The notes below the pieces were generated by a model. The model did not search any database. It worked only from the letters and a program-made list of their open reading frames with translations, and was not told where the DNA came from. This document shows, piece after piece, positions 1 to 12,592 of a DNA stretch of 64,000 nucleotides; position 1 is the stretch's first letter, and every line of letters starts with the position of its first letter. The translations under genes and the position numbers were made by a program. Origin of the DNA: Kosakonia oryzendophytica (lineage in GTDB: Bacteria > Pseudomonadota > Gammaproteobacteria > Enterobacterales > Enterobacteriaceae); assembly GCF_900094925.1 (NCBI RefSeq), contig NZ_FMAY01000017.1, positions 1 through 64,000 on the forward strand, read 5' to 3'.

Positions 1-46
1 CCTGCCGCCAGCGTTCAATCTGAGCCATGATCAAACTCTTCAATTT
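1..46 (-). rRNA. rrs: 16S rRNA, 5' end only (partial)
   Basis: The complement of these bases is the conserved first 46 bases of enterobacterial 16S rRNA, including the AGAGTTTGATC primer motif. The gene runs leftward out of the window. It lies next to hemG, as rrsA does in E. coli, so this is probably the rrnA-type operon. Confidence 0.97.
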
Positions 47-170
47 AAAAGTTTGATGCTCATCGAATTAAACTTCGTAATGAATTACGTGTTCACTCGT
101 GAGACTTGGTATTCATTTAGCGTCCGTGGACGTCAAGAATCCATGTCACTTTGAGTGCCCACACAGATTG

Positions 171-192
171 TCTGATAAATTGTTAAAGAGCA
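171..192 (-). promoter_or_regulatory. rrn leader boxA antitermination element
   Basis: Read on the minus strand, these 22 bases match the rrn leader boxA, with core TGCTCTTTAACA. In E. coli this RNA element recruits NusB/S10 and the antitermination complex. It lies about 125 bases before the 16S start, between P2 and the mature rRNA. The stretch 47-170 is the rest of the transcribed leader and forms no gene. Confidence 0.9.
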
Positions 193-227
193 GTGCCGCT
201 GTGTTTTCGCTGCGGCGCGGGGTGTGC

Positions 228-255
228 ATATTACGCTTTCCCGCAGTGAAGTCAA
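228..255 (-). promoter_or_regulatory. rrn P2 promoter
   Basis: On the minus strand there is a -35 TTGACT (250-255), a 16-base spacer and a -10 TAATAT (228-233). Position and sequence fit the constitutive rrn P2 promoter. Confidence 0.85.
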
Positions 256-325
256 CTGAATATTTTCAGAATTCTTCACCTGACAGGCCGGTGTGTTTGC
301 CGTTGTGCCGTGTCAGTGGTGGCGC

Positions 326-353
326 ATTATAGGGAGTTAATTCCGGCTGACAA
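326..353 (-). promoter_or_regulatory. rrn P1 promoter with GC-rich discriminator and AT-rich UP region
   Basis: On the minus strand there is a -35 TTGTCA (348-353), a 16-base spacer and a perfect -10 TATAAT (326-331), followed by a GCGCCACC discriminator. That discriminator is the hallmark of ppGpp/DksA-controlled rRNA promoters. An A/T-rich stretch at about 354-390 lies where the UP element should be. It almost abuts the hemG stop codon, so hemG's 3' flank doubles as rrn promoter DNA. Confidence 0.9.
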
Positions 354-405
354 GCATAAATTTCAAAAAAGTTTTCGTTCGCTTATTTTTCCGCCGCAAC
401 GCCGG

Positions 406-948
406 TTAAACAGCCGATTTGCGGCTTAAGTGAGCGATTTCGCGGGCAAAACTCGCGACTTGCTGCCAGTCCGTATACACCACTTCTTTCGTTGGATTAG
501 TTTCGCCGCCTGTCATCTTCATAATTAACTGAATCATCAGACGGTCATACCAACGATAACGTGGATAACGTAGCGCACCGGCAAACACGGCGCACTCATC
601 CGGTTGCCATGGCGACGCGAGTAAAAACTTGCGGGCGTAGCTATTGGTCTGCGGCGAGCTCTTCTCGGGTTTGCGGGCGACCAGGTTAACGGAATAGAAC
701 GCGCTCGGCAGTGAGTTCAGTCTCTGCAGGTGTTTTTTCACGAAACGTTCCAGCGCCGGATGATAACGTCCATAGCGAATCGATGCGCCAATCACTACCC
801 GCTCATACTGGTCCCAGTCTATCTCTTCCGCGCGATTCAAATTCACTACATCGGTATCGGTACCGATCTCTTGCAACTCAGAAGCAATATAAGAGGCGAT
901 TTCCCGGGTTTGCCCATCCCGGGTGGAAAAGAGAATCAATGTTTTCAC
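406..948 (-). CDS. hemG: Menaquinone-dependent protoporphyrinogen IX dehydrogenase HemG
   Basis: HemG oxidises protoporphyrinogen IX to protoporphyrin IX, passing electrons to quinone at the inner membrane. The 180-residue protein has a flavodoxin fold: an N-terminal beta strand, then the FMN phosphate loop STRDGQT near residues 8-14. The GTG at 948 is the likely start because AAGGAG sits 5 bases upstream, overlapping the trkH stop, and the resulting start matches E. coli HemG, which also uses GTG. A longer frame from a GTG at 966 would run into trkH. It is the last gene of a trkH-hemG unit and ends beside rrn P1. Identity is firm; the start is well supported. Confidence 0.95.
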   Translation of the reverse strand: MKTLILFSTRDGQTREIASYIASELQEIGTDTDVVNLNRAEEIDWDQYERVVIGASIRYGRYHPALERFVKKHLQRLNSLPSAFYSVNLVARKPEKSSPQTNSYARKFLLASPWQPDECAVFAGALRYPRYRWYDRLMIQLIMKMTGGETNPTKEVVYTDWQQVASFAREIAHLSRKSAV

Positions 949-958
949 GTAAGGCTCC

Positions 959-2410
959 TTACTCACGCCAGAAAGTGGGGGTAAACAGCACTAACAGCGT
1001 GAAGACCTCCAGACGACCAAATAGCATATTCGCAATCAGGATCCACTTCGCCACCGGATTCATACTGGCAAAGTTATCCGCGACAACCCCCAGCCCTGGC
1101 CCAAGGTTATTCAGTGTTGCGACGACCGAAGCGAAAGCAGAGAAATCATCCACCCCGGTGGCAATGATCGCCAGCATGCTGACAATAAACACCAGCGCAT
1201 AGGCAGAGAAAAACCCCCACACGGCTTCCAGAATACGCTCCGGCAACGCGCGATTGCCGAGCTTAATGCTGTAAACCGCATTCGGGTGCACCAGGCGCTT
1301 CAACTCACGGTTCCCCTGTTTAAACAGCAACAGGATACGGATCACCTTCAACCCGCCCCCCGTCGAACCGGCACAACCGCCGATAAATGCCGAGCACAGC
1401 AATAACACCGGCAAAAATAATGGCCAACGCGCAATGCTGTCGGTGGTAAATCCTGCGGTGGTCGCCATTGAAACGACCTGGAAAAAGGCCTGATTAAGGG
1501 TGGTCACCGCCGAGTTATAAACATCGTGGAACCACAGCACCACCGTGCAAATCACCACCAACGTCAACTGTACGCCGATAAACATCCTGAATTCGGGATC
1601 GCGCCAGTAAACTTTCAGGCTGCGCCCACTGAGCAAAGAGAAATGCAGGCCGTAGTTACAACCAGAGATCAGTAAGAAAATGGCAATGATGGTGTTGATG
1701 GTGGGACTGTTAAAATAGCCAACGCTGGCATCGTGTGTGGAGAAACCGCCAATGGCAATCGTTGCAAAGCTATGCCCGATAGCATCGAAGGCCGGCATCC
1801 CGGCAAACCACAGCGCCACTGCGCAGGCGATCGTCAGCAAGACATAGATAAGCCACAGGGTCTTAGCCGTTTCGGCAATACGCGGGCGCATTTTATTGTC
1901 TTTCAATGGCCCGGGCATTTCCGCGCGATAGAGCTGCATTCCGCCAACGCCAAGGATCGGCAGTATCGCAACGGCTAACACGATGATCCCCATCCCACCA
2001 AACCACTGCAACATCTGGCGATAAAAGAGGATGGCATGCGGCAGCGAATCCAGCCCGATCAGCGTTGTTGCTCCTGTGGTCGTCAGGCCAGAGAAGGACT
2101 CAAAAAACGCATCTGTTACCGTCAAACTGGGGCTTTCTGAAAAGATAAACGGCAACGCCCCCACGCTGCCCAACACCGTCCAGAACAGCACGACGATAAG
2201 GAAGCCTTCACGGGATTTCAGTTCCCCTTTCTGGCGACGATTGGGCCACCACAGTATGGAACCAATCATCAACGCGACAAAAAAGGTCTGGGTAAATGCT
2301 CGCCCCGCACCGTCGCGGTAAATAAGGGCTACCAGTCCAGGTAAGATCATCGTTCCGGAAAAGAGGATGACCAGCAGTCCAACGATTCGGGTTATGGCGC
2401 GAAAATGCAT
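959..2410 (-). CDS. trkH: Trk potassium uptake channel subunit TrkH
   Basis: Potassium-translocating membrane subunit of the Trk system, working with the NAD(H)-binding regulator TrkA. The 483-residue length equals E. coli TrkH. The sequence is a chain of hydrophobic helices arranged as four helix-loop-helix repeats. Filter-type glycines are visible in TTTGATT (about residue 112), in TAGFT, and in CAGSTGGG near residue 347. Its stop codon overlaps the ribosome binding site of hemG, so the two are probably translated from one message. Confidence 0.97.
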   Translation of the reverse strand: MHFRAITRIVGLLVILFSGTMILPGLVALIYRDGAGRAFTQTFFVALMIGSILWWPNRRQKGELKSREGFLIVVLFWTVLGSVGALPFIFSESPSLTVTDAFFESFSGLTTTGATTLIGLDSLPHAILFYRQMLQWFGGMGIIVLAVAILPILGVGGMQLYRAEMPGPLKDNKMRPRIAETAKTLWLIYVLLTIACAVALWFAGMPAFDAIGHSFATIAIGGFSTHDASVGYFNSPTINTIIAIFLLISGCNYGLHFSLLSGRSLKVYWRDPEFRMFIGVQLTLVVICTVVLWFHDVYNSAVTTLNQAFFQVVSMATTAGFTTDSIARWPLFLPVLLLCSAFIGGCAGSTGGGLKVIRILLLFKQGNRELKRLVHPNAVYSIKLGNRALPERILEAVWGFFSAYALVFIVSMLAIIATGVDDFSAFASVVATLNNLGPGLGVVADNFASMNPVAKWILIANMLFGRLEVFTLLVLFTPTFWRE

Positions 2411-2450
2411 CTCTGCCGCTTCCTTAGGTGTTCAGAAAATCAGGAGGGGA

Positions 2451-3065
2451 TTATTCTTCAGTTTTTAACAATTGCAATGCACCACGGCTAAAATCAGCAA
2501 GCCTTGCCGAAAACGCCTCCAGTCTGCTGTGAGGAAGCGCCACCCGCAGATGCACGGAAGCCTGATACTCGCTTGCGACAATTTTCCCCTCAAATTGCCC
2601 AAGCAGCGTTTCGACGCCGGCCAGCTGTGCGTAATCACACCACAAAGTATATTCGGTTAACGGCATCTTGCGGAGAGTCGTAAGCTGGTTCAGTGCCTGT
2701 TGCACACCACCACCATATGCTTTTACCAGACCACCGGTCCCCAGCAAAACACCGCCATAATAACGTACCACCACCGCAGTGATTTCACCGACGCCGCTCC
2801 CCATTAACTGGGCGAGCATCGGTTTACCAGCCGTACCCGCCGGTTCACCATCGTCAGAAAAACCTAACTGCTGTGAATCATCCGGCGGCCCCGCAACCCA
2901 TGCCACACAGTGGTGACGCGCGTCCGGGTGCTGCGCCCGGACAGCATCGACAAACGCCTTCGCCGCCTCAACACCATCGGTATGCGCCAACAGCGTAATA
3001 AAACGGCTTTTTTTGATCTCCTCGCTAAAGGTGACCGGCGCAGCCGGTATCAGCCAGCTCTCCAT
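2451..3065 (-). CDS. yigZ: IMPACT family protein YigZ
   Basis: YigZ has the IMPACT/YigZ domain in the first ~125 residues (motifs ARHHCVAW and DDGEPAGTAGKP) and a short C-terminal ferredoxin-like domain. Eukaryotic IMPACT proteins regulate the kinase Gcn2. The bacterial function is not settled, although nucleic acid binding has been proposed. The 204 residues match the family. Its ATG shares one base with the pepQ stop (TAATG), indicating translational coupling. Confidence 0.93.
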   Translation of the reverse strand: MESWLIPAAPVTFSEEIKKSRFITLLAHTDGVEAAKAFVDAVRAQHPDARHHCVAWVAGPPDDSQQLGFSDDGEPAGTAGKPMLAQLMGSGVGEITAVVVRYYGGVLLGTGGLVKAYGGGVQQALNQLTTLRKMPLTEYTLWCDYAQLAGVETLLGQFEGKIVASEYQASVHLRVALPHSRLEAFSARLADFSRGALQLLKTEE

Positions 3066-4396
3066 TACGCCAGCTTCAGATCCCGCGTCATGTTTTCGAT
3101 GTTATTTTCGTGGATAACCACATTATCTTCGATACGAATACCGCCAAACGGCTTCAGCGCATCGATTTTTTGCCAGTTAAAATGTTTGCTGAGCGGGCCT
3201 TCACGCCATGGCGCCAGCAGAGATTCAATAAAGTAGAGACCCGGTTCAATCGTCACCACCATACGTGGCTGCATCACGCGGGTGCAGCGCAGATAGGGAT
3301 ACTTCGACGGCGCAGCCAAATGCGTGCCGGTGTCATCCTGCATAAAGCCTGCGACATCATGCACCTGTAAACCAAGCGGATGGCCGATACCATGAGGCAT
3401 AAACGGCCCGGTGATGTCCTGCTCCACCATCGCTTCTTCGCTGATATCCACGATAATTTGATGACGGCGCAGCAATTTGGCGATGCGCTGATGGAACTGA
3501 ACATGGTAGTCGGCGTAATTAACGCCCGCTTTCATGGTGGCAATCAGTGCCAATTGCTCGTCGTTAACGTCTTTGACCAGTTGTGCATACTCCGTGTCGC
3601 TGTTCGCCGCCCAGGTACGCGTTAAATCAGCAGCGTAGCCGTTGTACTCTGCGCCGGCATCCAGCAGGAAGCTGCGCATTTCCGCCGGTGCGCGGTGGTC
3701 GAGCCTTGTGTAATGCAGCACGGCGGCGTGTTCGTTCAGCGCCACAATATTGCTGTACGGCACATCAGTGTCGCGATGACCGGTAGCGGTCAGATATGCG
3801 AGGTTGATATCGAACTCGCTCATCCCGGACTGGAAGGCTTCATGCGCAGCACGGTGACCAATAACAGCAGTCTTCTGCGCTTCACGCATACATGCCAGCT
3901 CATAATCGGTTTTGTAGGCGCGGTAATAATGCAGGTAATCAATCACCCCTTTCGGGTTGATGTTGCTGGCTGCGATATCCAGACCCAGTGCACGCTCCGC
4001 CACAGGCCCGATGTAAGCAATGTTGCCGCGGGCCGCAGGCAGCAAGCTACCGATGCCATCTGCTTTCGGCAGCGCAATCACATCGACTTCTTCGGTCCAG
4101 AAGGAGGTCGGCAAGGGTTCCACGTTATGCCAGTAATCCACCGGCAGATAGAACCACAGCTTCGGTTTATTCACGCCATCGACCAATAGCCAGCAGTTCG
4201 GCACCTGTGTTACCGGCACCCAGGCCTTGAACTGGGGATTCACTTTAAACGGATAAGGATGGTCGTCGAGAAAGACGTTAAACAGCTCGCCGGAGTGAAT
4301 AAGCAACGCATCAAGCTTGAAGCGCGCCAGTACATCACGGGTGCGTTCCTGTAGCGTAACAATATGATTTTTATAAAGTGCCGCCAGTGAGTCCAT
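3065..4396 (-). CDS. pepQ: Xaa-Pro dipeptidase PepQ
   Basis: Cytoplasmic metallopeptidase that cuts dipeptides with C-terminal proline. The 443-residue protein has a creatinase-like N-terminal half and an M24 'pita-bread' catalytic half. Likely metal ligands are visible in [17 protein letters not shown] (two Asp), HGIGHPLG (His), TIEPGLYF (Glu) and GIRIEDN (Glu). It is divergent from fadB across a 190-base gap and is the first gene of the pepQ-yigZ-trkH-hemG run. Confidence 0.97.
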   Translation of the reverse strand: MDSLAALYKNHIVTLQERTRDVLARFKLDALLIHSGELFNVFLDDHPYPFKVNPQFKAWVPVTQVPNCWLLVDGVNKPKLWFYLPVDYWHNVEPLPTSFWTEEVDVIALPKADGIGSLLPAARGNIAYIGPVAERALGLDIAASNINPKGVIDYLHYYRAYKTDYELACMREAQKTAVIGHRAAHEAFQSGMSEFDINLAYLTATGHRDTDVPYSNIVALNEHAAVLHYTRLDHRAPAEMRSFLLDAGAEYNGYAADLTRTWAANSDTEYAQLVKDVNDEQLALIATMKAGVNYADYHVQFHQRIAKLLRRHQIIVDISEEAMVEQDITGPFMPHGIGHPLGLQVHDVAGFMQDDTGTHLAAPSKYPYLRCTRVMQPRMVVTIEPGLYFIESLLAPWREGPLSKHFNWQKIDALKPFGGIRIEDNVVIHENNIENMTRDLKLA

Positions 4397-4544
4397 CGTT
4401 ATTCCTTCTGTTTTTTATGACCTCAAGTGTTCGCATCTTAGCACACCTGCTTCCGGCTGGGTGATTTCCACCGAGCGTGATCACGCCAGCAATTATTTAA
4501 TGAGTCATTTGCATTTCATTAACATAAAAACCACACTCCGTTTC

Positions 4545-4561
4545 ATCTGGTATGACCAGAT
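4545..4561. promoter_or_regulatory. FadR operator of fadBA
   Basis: ATCTGGTATGACCAGAT is a 17-base near-perfect palindrome. It differs by one base from the E. coli fadB FadR site as I remember it. It lies 26 bases before the fadB ATG. FadR represses fadBA until long-chain acyl-CoA binds it. Confidence 0.9.
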
Positions 4562-4586
4562 CCCTTGCTGGATTCAGGAGACTGAC

Positions 4587-6776
4587 ATGCTCTACAAAGG
4601 CAATAACCTGTACCTCAACTGGCTGGAAGATGGCATCGCCGAACTGGTGTTCGATGCTCCCGGTTCAGTGAATAAGCTTGATACTGCTACCGTCGCCAGC
4701 CTCGGTGAGGCGCTGGACGTGTTGGAAAAGCAATCAGATTTAAAAGGGCTGCTGCTGCGTTCCGAAAAAGCGGCCTTTATCGTTGGCGCGGATATCACCG
4801 AATTCCTTTCGCTGTTTCTGGTGCCGGCAGAGCAATTGAGCCAGTGGCTACATTTTGCAAACAGCGTCTTTAACCGACTGGAAGATTTGCCGGTACCCAC
4901 GCTTTCTGCCGTCAATGGCTATGCGTTGGGCGGCGGCTGCGAATGCGTGCTGGCGACTGACTATCGCCTGGCGACGCCGGACCTGCGCATCGGGCTACCG
5001 GAAACCAAACTGGGTATCATGCCGGGCTTTGGCGGTTCCGTGCGTATGCCGCGCCTGCTTGGTGCAGATAGTGCATTAGAAATTATTGCTGCCGGGAAAG
5101 ATGTCGGTGCCGAAGAGGCACTGAAAATTGGCCTGGTAGATGGCATCGTGAAGCCGGAAAAATTGCGTGATGGTGCAGTAGCCATCCTGCGCCAGGCGAT
5201 GAAGGGCGATCTCGACTGGCGAGCCAAACGTCAGCCGAAGCTGGAACCGCTGAAACTCAGCAAAATTGAAGCCGCCATGAGCTTTACCATTGCCAAAGGC
5301 ATGGTGATGCAAACCGCTGGCAAACACTATCCGGCACCCATTACGGCGGTAAAAACCATTGAAGCCGCTGCAAAATTCGGTCGTGATGAGGCTCTGAAGC
5401 TGGAAAATCAGAGCTTCGTTCCGCTGGCCCATACCAACGAAGCCCGTGCACTGGTCGGTATTTTCCTTAATGACCAATACGTTAAAGGGCAGGCGAAGAA
5501 ACTGACCAAAAATGTAGAAACGCCCAAACAGGCTGCGGTACTTGGTGCAGGCATCATGGGCGGCGGCATTGCCTATCAGTCCGCGTGGAAAGGCGTGCCG
5601 GTGTTGATGAAAGATATCAATGAGAAGTCGCTCGCGCTCGGCATGAGCGAGGCGGGTAAATTGCTGAATAAACAGCTTGAGCGCGGCAAGATCGACGGTC
5701 TGAAGCTGGCCGGTGTGATTTCCACCATCCAGCCCACGCTGGCCTATGCTGGTTTTGAGCGTGCCGATGTGGTGGTGGAGGCGGTTGTTGAAAACCCGAA
5801 AGTGAAAAAAGCGGTATTAGCAGAAACTGAAGACCAGGTGCGCCCGGATACCGTGCTGGCGTCAAACACCTCCACTATTCCCATCAGTGAACTGGCAAGT
5901 GTGCTAAAACGCCCGGAAAACTTCTGCGGTATGCACTTCTTTAACCCGGTGCACCGCATGCCGCTGGTCGAGGTGATCCGCGGTGAAAAAACCTCCGATG
6001 AGACCATCGCAAAAGTGGTGGCATGGGCCAGTAAAATGGGCAAAACCCCGATTGTGGTCAATGACTGCCCCGGTTTCTTTGTTAACCGTGTGCTGTTCCC
6101 CTATTTCGCCGGTTTTAGCCAGTTGCTGCGCGACGGCGCGGACTTCCGCAAAGTCGACAAAGTGATGGAAAAACAGTTCGGCTGGCCGATGGGCCCGGCC
6201 TATCTGCTGGACGTTGTGGGTATTGATACCGCGCATCACGCCCAGGCGGTGATGGCGGCCGGTTTCCCGCAGCGTATGCAGAAAGATTACCGCGATGCGA
6301 TCGATGCGCTGTTTGACGCCAACCGCTACGGGCAGAAAAACGGCATCGGCTTCTGGCGCTATAAAGAAGACAGCAAAGGCAAGCCGAAGAAAGAAGAAGA
6401 TGCCGCAGTGGATAACCTGCTGGCGGAGATCAGCAAAGGCCGACAGGATTTCAGCGACGACGACATTATCGCCCGCATGATGATCCCGATGGTGAATGAA
6501 GTGGTGCGCTGCCTCGAAGAGGGCATTATCGCCAGCCCTGCCGAAGCCGACATGGCGCTGGTGTATGGGCTTGGTTTCCCGCCGTTCCATGGTGGCGCGT
6601 TCCGCTGGCTGGATACGATCGGCAGCGCAAAATATCTCGACATGGCGCAGCAGTATCAGCACCTCGGGCCGTTGTATGAGGTCCCGGCAGGGCTGCGTGA
6701 AAAAGCACGCCATAACGAGCCTTATTACCCCGAAGTTGAACCTGCGCGCCCGGTGGGCGAGCTGAAGACGGCTTAA
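4587..6776 (+). CDS. fadB: Multifunctional fatty acid oxidation complex subunit alpha FadB
   Basis: FadB carries enoyl-CoA hydratase, 3-hydroxyacyl-CoA dehydrogenase, isomerase and epimerase activities of aerobic beta-oxidation. I chose the ATG at 4587 because CAGGAG lies 6 bases upstream and the 729-residue product matches E. coli. The longer open frame from 4461 would read through the FadR operator. Residues ~1-190 are the crotonase domain, with catalytic Glu in GGGCECVLA and LPETKLG. The NAD-binding GAGIMGGG starts near residue 319, and the catalytic His lies in MHFFNPVH near 450. It forms the alpha2beta2 complex with FadA. Confidence 0.98.
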   Translation: MLYKGNNLYLNWLEDGIAELVFDAPGSVNKLDTATVASLGEALDVLEKQSDLKGLLLRSEKAAFIVGADITEFLSLFLVPAEQLSQWLHFANSVFNRLEDLPVPTLSAVNGYALGGGCECVLATDYRLATPDLRIGLPETKLGIMPGFGGSVRMPRLLGADSALEIIAAGKDVGAEEALKIGLVDGIVKPEKLRDGAVAILRQAMKGDLDWRAKRQPKLEPLKLSKIEAAMSFTIAKGMVMQTAGKHYPAPITAVKTIEAAAKFGRDEALKLENQSFVPLAHTNEARALVGIFLNDQYVKGQAKKLTKNVETPKQAAVLGAGIMGGGIAYQSAWKGVPVLMKDINEKSLALGMSEAGKLLNKQLERGKIDGLKLAGVISTIQPTLAYAGFERADVVVEAVVENPKVKKAVLAETEDQVRPDTVLASNTSTIPISELASVLKRPENFCGMHFFNPVHRMPLVEVIRGEKTSDETIAKVVAWASKMGKTPIVVNDCPGFFVNRVLFPYFAGFSQLLRDGADFRKVDKVMEKQFGWPMGPAYLLDVVGIDTAHHAQAVMAAGFPQRMQKDYRDAIDALFDANRYGQKNGIGFWRYKEDSKGKPKKEEDAAVDNLLAEISKGRQDFSDDDIIARMMIPMVNEVVRCLEEGIIASPAEADMALVYGLGFPPFHGGAFRWLDTIGSAKYLDMAQQYQHLGPLYEVPAGLREKARHNEPYYPEVEPARPVGELKTA

Positions 6777-7949
<1,173 letters not shown>

Positions 7950-7972
7950 CAGCAGATTGTCGTCATCGCGAC

Positions 7973-8010
7973 CATGCCGGAAGGCGGCGCAAGCCTCTTA
8001 TCCGGCATGG
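7973..8010. repeat. REP-like palindrome downstream of fadA
   Basis: CATGCCGG at the left and CCGGCATG at the right enclose a second inverted pair (AAGGCGGC/AGCCTCTT), the layout of enterobacterial REP elements. It lies between the fadA stop and the terminator. Such elements often protect the 3' end of mRNA. Confidence 0.7.
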
Positions 8011-8045
8011 TGAATGCAAAGAAAGAAAATTTAGTTGCCGTTCTT

Positions 8046-8070
8046 CCCGCCTGTCAGGGGCGGGTTTTTT
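8046..8070 (+). terminator. Rho-independent terminator of fadBA
   Basis: CCCGCC, a 7-base loop, GGCGGG and six T residues. It closes the fadBA transcript ahead of the convergent fre gene. Confidence 0.88.
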
Positions 8071-8126
8071 ATTACCGTTACCCGCAAAACAGCCAACGCC
8101 GTTCCGGCGACAACGACGAATACAGA

Positions 8127-8828
8127 TCAGATAAAGGCAAATGCATCGCCAAACAGGCGATCTTCACGCGCACCGCGCTCATTGCAGAACAGATCACGGG
8201 CGATTTTCGCCATCTCAAAACGTCCGGCAATGTAGATATCGTGCTCTGCAAGCGAGCCAAAATCCTGCAGTACTGCCGCCAATACCGTTCCGGAACGGCC
8301 GCGCCATGCCTCAGGCGGTTGTTCAACGACCGGCACCACGCGCAGATTCGGATGTGTCACGGTTAACGCTTCCAGCTCAGCCAAATCGTAGAGGTGTTTT
8401 TCTTCGCGGCCCCCCCAGTAAATGGTGATGTCGCGGTTCGGGTTTTTCGCCAGTGACGTCAGTAAAATAGAACGGACATAAGAGAACCCGGTGCCGCCTG
8501 CGATCAGAACCATCGGACGATCTTCGTCATCACGCAGCCAGGCATCGCCGTGCGGAATATCGATCACGATTTGGCGGTCCTTCAGGATGCGATCCATTAC
8601 CGCCATGGCATAAAGATTTAACTCAGACGCGCCAATATGCAGTTCGATAAAATCATGCTGATCCGGTGTGGAGGCCATCGAGAAGGGGCGCTTATCTCGC
8701 TCATCCATCACTACCATCAAGTACTGGCCAGCGCGGAAAGAAAACGCCGCTTCCGGCACTAAACGGACGCGATATACGGTATCAGTGATGGCATCTACCG
8801 AGGTCACTTTACAGCTTAAGGTTGTCAT
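8127..8828 (-). CDS. fre: NAD(P)H-flavin reductase Fre
   Basis: Reduces free riboflavin, FMN or FAD with NAD(P)H in the cytoplasm. The reduced flavin serves ferric iron reduction and, in E. coli, UbiX/UbiD-type chemistry and activation of ribonucleotide reductase. The 233 residues match E. coli Fre. RPFSMAS (flavin-binding beta-barrel) and [12 protein letters not shown] (pyridine nucleotide site) are present. It lies 18 bases downstream of ubiD on the same strand, so they are probably cotranscribed. Confidence 0.97.
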   Translation of the reverse strand: MTTLSCKVTSVDAITDTVYRVRLVPEAAFSFRAGQYLMVVMDERDKRPFSMASTPDQHDFIELHIGASELNLYAMAVMDRILKDRQIVIDIPHGDAWLRDDEDRPMVLIAGGTGFSYVRSILLTSLAKNPNRDITIYWGGREEKHLYDLAELEALTVTHPNLRVVPVVEQPPEAWRGRSGTVLAAVLQDFGSLAEHDIYIAGRFEMAKIARDLFCNERGAREDRLFGDAFAFI

Positions 8829-8846
8829 GCGCTCTCTCTGTCGGGT

Positions 8847-10325
8847 CTATTTTTCGGCATTTAGTATGGCTAGTTCATCCCAAATGGCGTCGATTCTCGC
8901 CGTCACGTCGGGGTCCTTCTTGATAGGATGTCCCCATTCGCGTTGGGTTTCTCCGGGCCATTTATTGGTGGCATCCAGTCCCATTTTTGAGCCAAGGCCG
9001 GAAACCGGCGAGGCAAAATCCAGGTAGTCGATTGGCGTGTTTTCAACCAGCACAGTATCCCGTGCGGGATCCATACGGGTGGTAATCGCCCAGATAACAT
9101 CATTCCAGTCGCGCGCGTTAACATCGTCATCGCACACAATCACAAACTTGGTGTACATAAACTGGCGCAAGAATGACCAGACACCCATCATGACGCGTTT
9201 CGCATGGCCCGCGTACTGCTTCTTCATGGTGACCACCGCCAGGCGGTATGAACACCCTTCCGGCGGCAGATAAAAATCAACGATTTCCGGGAACTGTTTT
9301 TGCAGGATCGGCACGAACACTTCGTTCAGCGCCACGCCCAGTACGGCAGGCTCATCCGGTGGCCGCCCGGTATAAGTAGAGTGATAAATCGCATCTTCGC
9401 GGCGGGTAATATGCGTAACCGTAAATACCGGGAAGTTATCCACTTCATTGTAATAACCGGTGTGATCGCCATAGGGGCCTTCCGCCGCCATCTCACCAGG
9501 CTCAATATACCCTTCCAGCACAATTTCCGCACTGGCGGGCACTTCAAGCTCGTTCGAGATGCATTTTACAACTTCGGTCTTTGTACCGCGCAACAGCCCG
9601 GCAAAAGCATATTCAGACAGCGTATCCGGCACGGGCGTTACCGCGCCGAGAATGGTTGCCGGATCGGCGCCCAGCGCCACAGCAACCGGGAAACGCTCAC
9701 CCGGGTGCGCCGCTTGCCACTCCTGAAAATCAAGCGCGCCACCGCGGTGGGAGAGCCAGCGCATGATCAGTTTGTTTTTACCGATTAACTGCTGACGATA
9801 AATGCCCAGGTTTTGCCGATCTTTGTGCGGCCCGCGCGTCACCGTCAGCCCCCAGGTAATCAGCGGTGCGGCATCTTCCGGCCAGCATTGCATAATCGGG
9901 ATTTTTGCCAGGTCGACTTCGTCACCCTGCAATACTTTTTGCTGACAGGGCGCGCCACGCAGGCGCTTAGTGGGCATATTCAGGACTTGTTTGAACTGGG
10001 GAAGCTTATCGAAGAGATCGCGGAAACCTTTTGGCGGCTCAGGCTCTTTCAGAAACGCCAGCAGTTTGCCAACTTCCCGCAGCGCGCTGACATCCTCCTG
10101 TCCCATACCCAACGCAACACGACGCGGTGTACCAAACAGGTTGCATAACACCGGCATCGTATAACCTTTCGGGTTTTCGAACAGCAATGCAGGCCCACCG
10201 GCACGCAGCGTGCGATCGGCAATTTCGGTCATTTCAAGGTAAGGATCAACCGGAAGCGTAATGCGCTTCAGTTCGCCCTGCTGTTCGAGCAGTGTCAGAA
10301 AGTCGCGTAGGTCGTGGTATTTCAT
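8847..10325 (-). CDS. ubiD: 3-octaprenyl-4-hydroxybenzoate decarboxylase UbiD
   Basis: Removes the carboxyl group from 3-polyprenyl-4-hydroxybenzoate in ubiquinone synthesis, using prenylated FMN made by UbiX. The 492 residues are typical for UbiD. The conserved [11 protein letters not shown] segment around residue 285 contains acidic residues expected at the prFMN site. It is divergent from rfaH, with ~180 bases between the two starts that must hold both promoters. Confidence 0.96.
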   Translation of the reverse strand: MKYHDLRDFLTLLEQQGELKRITLPVDPYLEMTEIADRTLRAGGPALLFENPKGYTMPVLCNLFGTPRRVALGMGQEDVSALREVGKLLAFLKEPEPPKGFRDLFDKLPQFKQVLNMPTKRLRGAPCQQKVLQGDEVDLAKIPIMQCWPEDAAPLITWGLTVTRGPHKDRQNLGIYRQQLIGKNKLIMRWLSHRGGALDFQEWQAAHPGERFPVAVALGADPATILGAVTPVPDTLSEYAFAGLLRGTKTEVVKCISNELEVPASAEIVLEGYIEPGEMAAEGPYGDHTGYYNEVDNFPVFTVTHITRREDAIYHSTYTGRPPDEPAVLGVALNEVFVPILQKQFPEIVDFYLPPEGCSYRLAVVTMKKQYAGHAKRVMMGVWSFLRQFMYTKFVIVCDDDVNARDWNDVIWAITTRMDPARDTVLVENTPIDYLDFASPVSGLGSKMGLDATNKWPGETQREWGHPIKKDPDVTARIDAIWDELAILNAEK

Positions 10326-10504
10326 GCGGTGTATTATCGCCTCCAGATCAGCGCTCCATTATACGGTGTTCGCCAGGTGGTTGCTGTATTTTTGTTAAAT
10401 CGGCGTGAATTATAACGACGTTTTATGCCACACGTTATAATCACCTTAGCCATCAGGCCGCTGTTTTGGTATTCTTGCGCCCGAACTTAAGGAAAAGAAT
10501 CATT

Positions 10505-10993
10505 ATGCGATCCTGGTATTTACTGTATTGCAAACGAGGCCAGCTTCAGCGCGCCCAGGAACATCTTGAACGTCAGGCGGTGGGTTGCCTGACGCCAATG
10601 ATCGCGCTGGAAAAAATCGTTCGCGGCAAGCGGACGATGGTCAATGAACCCCTGTTCCCCAACTATTTGTTTGTGGAATTTGATCCAGAAGTGATCCATA
10701 CCACAACCATCAACGCCACACGCGGCGTCAGCCACTTTGTCCGCTTCGGTATGAACCCGGCAAAAGTGCCTTCGTCGGTGATCCATCAGCTTTCCGTCTA
10801 TCAGCCTGAAGGGGTAACTGACCCGGATACGCCGTACCCCGGCGATGATGTGGTCATCACCGAAGGCGCACTCGAAGGTTTACAGGCAATCTTTAAAGAG
10901 CCGGACGGCGAGGCCCGTTCGATGCTGCTACTGCATCTGCTCAACAAGCAGGTGCTGCAAAGCGTTAAAAACACAGACTTTCGCAAAGCCTGA
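10505..10993 (+). CDS. rfaH: Transcription antitermination protein RfaH
   Basis: NusG paralogue that loads onto RNA polymerase paused at ops elements, suppresses Rho termination and recruits ribosomes on long surface-polysaccharide and toxin operons. I chose the ATG at 10505 ([10 protein letters not shown]...), preceded by an AAGGAA-type site. It gives 162 residues, as in E. coli; the open frame from 10466 adds an unsupported tail. The NGN domain is at ~1-100, then a linker and the fold-switching C-terminal KOW domain. Only 7 bases separate its stop from the convergent tatD stop. Confidence 0.97.
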   Translation: MRSWYLLYCKRGQLQRAQEHLERQAVGCLTPMIALEKIVRGKRTMVNEPLFPNYLFVEFDPEVIHTTTINATRGVSHFVRFGMNPAKVPSSVIHQLSVYQPEGVTDPDTPYPGDDVVITEGALEGLQAIFKEPDGEARSMLLLHLLNKQVLQSVKNTDFRKA

Positions 10994-11000
10994 CACCGGC

Positions 11001-11783
11001 CTAAAAATCAACGCCAAAAAGCCGCTTCACATTGTTATCCGTCACCGCCTCCAGCCAGTGAATATCTTCACCGCGCAGCCCGGCCACGGTGGAAAGAATA
11101 TGCCCCAGCATAGCGGGTTCATTACGCCGTGACGCCGGTTTCGGTTTGAGGTCCCGCGGCAGCAAATACGGTGCATCGGTTTCAATAAACAGTCGATCGG
11201 CGGGGATCAACGGCAATACATCGCGCAACTCAAGCCCACGACGCTCATCACACACCCAGCCGGTAATGCCCAGGTACATCCCACGCGCCAGACAATCCTG
11301 CGCTTCCAGTGCCGTACCAGTAAAACAGTGCAACACCGCGCCAGGCAGCTTGTCGAGCCACGGTTCCAGCAGCGTCAGGAAGCGTTGATGTGCATCGCGA
11401 CAATGCAAAAACACCGGCATCGCCAGTTCGGCGGCCAGTGCAAGCTGCGCAGTAAAAGCGAGTTCCTGCTCCTGCTGCGTGGAAAAATTGCGGTTAAAAT
11501 CCAGCCCACATTCGCCAATAGCAACCACCTCAGGTAATGCCGCAAGCTGACGAATGGCATCGGCCGTTTCCGCTGTCCAGCCACTGCTGTCATGCGGATG
11601 CACTCCGGCAGTGGACCAGCAGTGACGGTAACGCTGCGCCAGTTGTTGCGCCTGCTGACTTTCATGCAGGTTGGTGCCGGTGATCAGCATTCCCGCCAGC
11701 CCAGCCGCCTGTGCGCGCGCTACGGTCTCATCCCGGTCTTTGGCAAATTGTGAACTGGTCAGGTTCACTCCAATGTCGAACAT
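11001..11783 (-). CDS. tatD: TatD family metal-dependent DNase
   Basis: TIM-barrel hydrolase with 3'-5' exonuclease activity, reported in DNA repair and in quality control around Tat. It is not needed for Tat export. The start at 11783 (MFDIGVN...) gives 260 residues, the E. coli length, preceded by GGGGAAA; an ATG 12 bases further upstream is less likely. As in E. coli TatD, the usual N-terminal HxH metal motif is replaced by DIGVN. Further ligands are visible in [16 protein letters not shown] and IETDAPYL. Confidence 0.94.
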   Translation of the reverse strand: MFDIGVNLTSSQFAKDRDETVARAQAAGLAGMLITGTNLHESQQAQQLAQRYRHCWSTAGVHPHDSSGWTAETADAIRQLAALPEVVAIGECGLDFNRNFSTQQEQELAFTAQLALAAELAMPVFLHCRDAHQRFLTLLEPWLDKLPGAVLHCFTGTALEAQDCLARGMYLGITGWVCDERRGLELRDVLPLIPADRLFIETDAPYLLPRDLKPKPASRRNEPAMLGHILSTVAGLRGEDIHWLEAVTDNNVKRLFGVDF

Positions 11784-11825
11784 GCATTTCCCCATACAAC
11801 AACCGCCCTGATGGGCGGCTGGTAA

Positions 11826-12590
11826 TTACTCTTCACTGGTTTCTGTTTCGCTTTCTTCATCAGGTATGCGTCGCTTACCGACATAGAAGCGAGCAAAAAA
11901 GACCCCCACTTCAAACAGACAGTACATCGGTATCGCCAGCAGTGTTTGCGAGAAAACGTCCGGTGGAGTCAGCAGCATCCCCACGACAAACGCGCCGACC
12001 AGCACGTACGGGCGTTTTTGCCGTAGATCGGCCGGGGTCGTAACTCCCATCCAGCACAGCAACACAATGGCAACCGGCACTTCAAACGACACGCCGAACG
12101 CCATAAACAGCGCCATGACGAAATTGAGGTAACTTGCAATGTCAGTCGAAACTAATACGCCTTCCGGTGCCGTGTGCGTGAGGAAGCCAAACGCCAGTGG
12201 AAAAACCACGAAATAGGCGAATGCCATGCCAATGTAAAACAGCAGCGAGCTGGAGATCAGCAACGGCACGATCAGCCGGCGTTCATGCTTATACAGTGCA
12301 GGCGCAACAAACGCCCAGACCTGATACAGAATCACCGGTGCAGAAAGGATCAAAGAGACCATAAACGTCAGTTTGATCGGCGTAAAAAAAGGCGATGCCA
12401 CATCGGTGGCGATCATGGTCGCGCCCATCGGCATCTGTTTGATCAGCGGCGCAGAAACCAGTTGATAGATATCATTCGCGAAGTAAACCAGCGCGAGGAA
12501 AATCACAATAACGGCAATAATGCAGTTCAACAGGCGCTTACGCAGCTCAATAAGATGGGCGATCAGCGGTTGGGTATCATCTACAGCCAT
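11826..12590 (-). CDS. tatC: Sec-independent translocase subunit TatC
   Basis: Core of the twin-arginine receptor in the inner membrane, with six transmembrane helices; it binds the RR signal peptide together with TatB. The 254 residues fit the family. The N-terminal amphipathic stretch [20 protein letters not shown] contains the conserved L-E-L-R-x-R feature. It starts 2 bases after the tatB stop. Confidence 0.97.
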   Translation of the reverse strand: MAVDDTQPLIAHLIELRKRLLNCIIAVIVIFLALVYFANDIYQLVSAPLIKQMPMGATMIATDVASPFFTPIKLTFMVSLILSAPVILYQVWAFVAPALYKHERRLIVPLLISSSLLFYIGMAFAYFVVFPLAFGFLTHTAPEGVLVSTDIASYLNFVMALFMAFGVSFEVPVAIVLLCWMGVTTPADLRQKRPYVLVGAFVVGMLLTPPDVFSQTLLAIPMYCLFEVGVFFARFYVGKRRIPDEESETETSEE

Positions 12591-12592
12591 GT

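Noticed and set aside
99-332. 77-codon open frame upstream of the 16S gene
   Set aside because: It runs over rrn leader, boxA, P2 and P1 on the opposite strand; nothing suggests it is translated.
4461-4586. 42-codon N-terminal extension of FadB
   Set aside because: Would be translated from the FadR operator and promoter; the ATG at 4587 has a good ribosome binding site and matches the known protein.
5904-6713. 269-codon open frame on the minus strand inside fadB
   Set aside because: Shadow frame opposite a conserved enzyme; no start signal, no domain.
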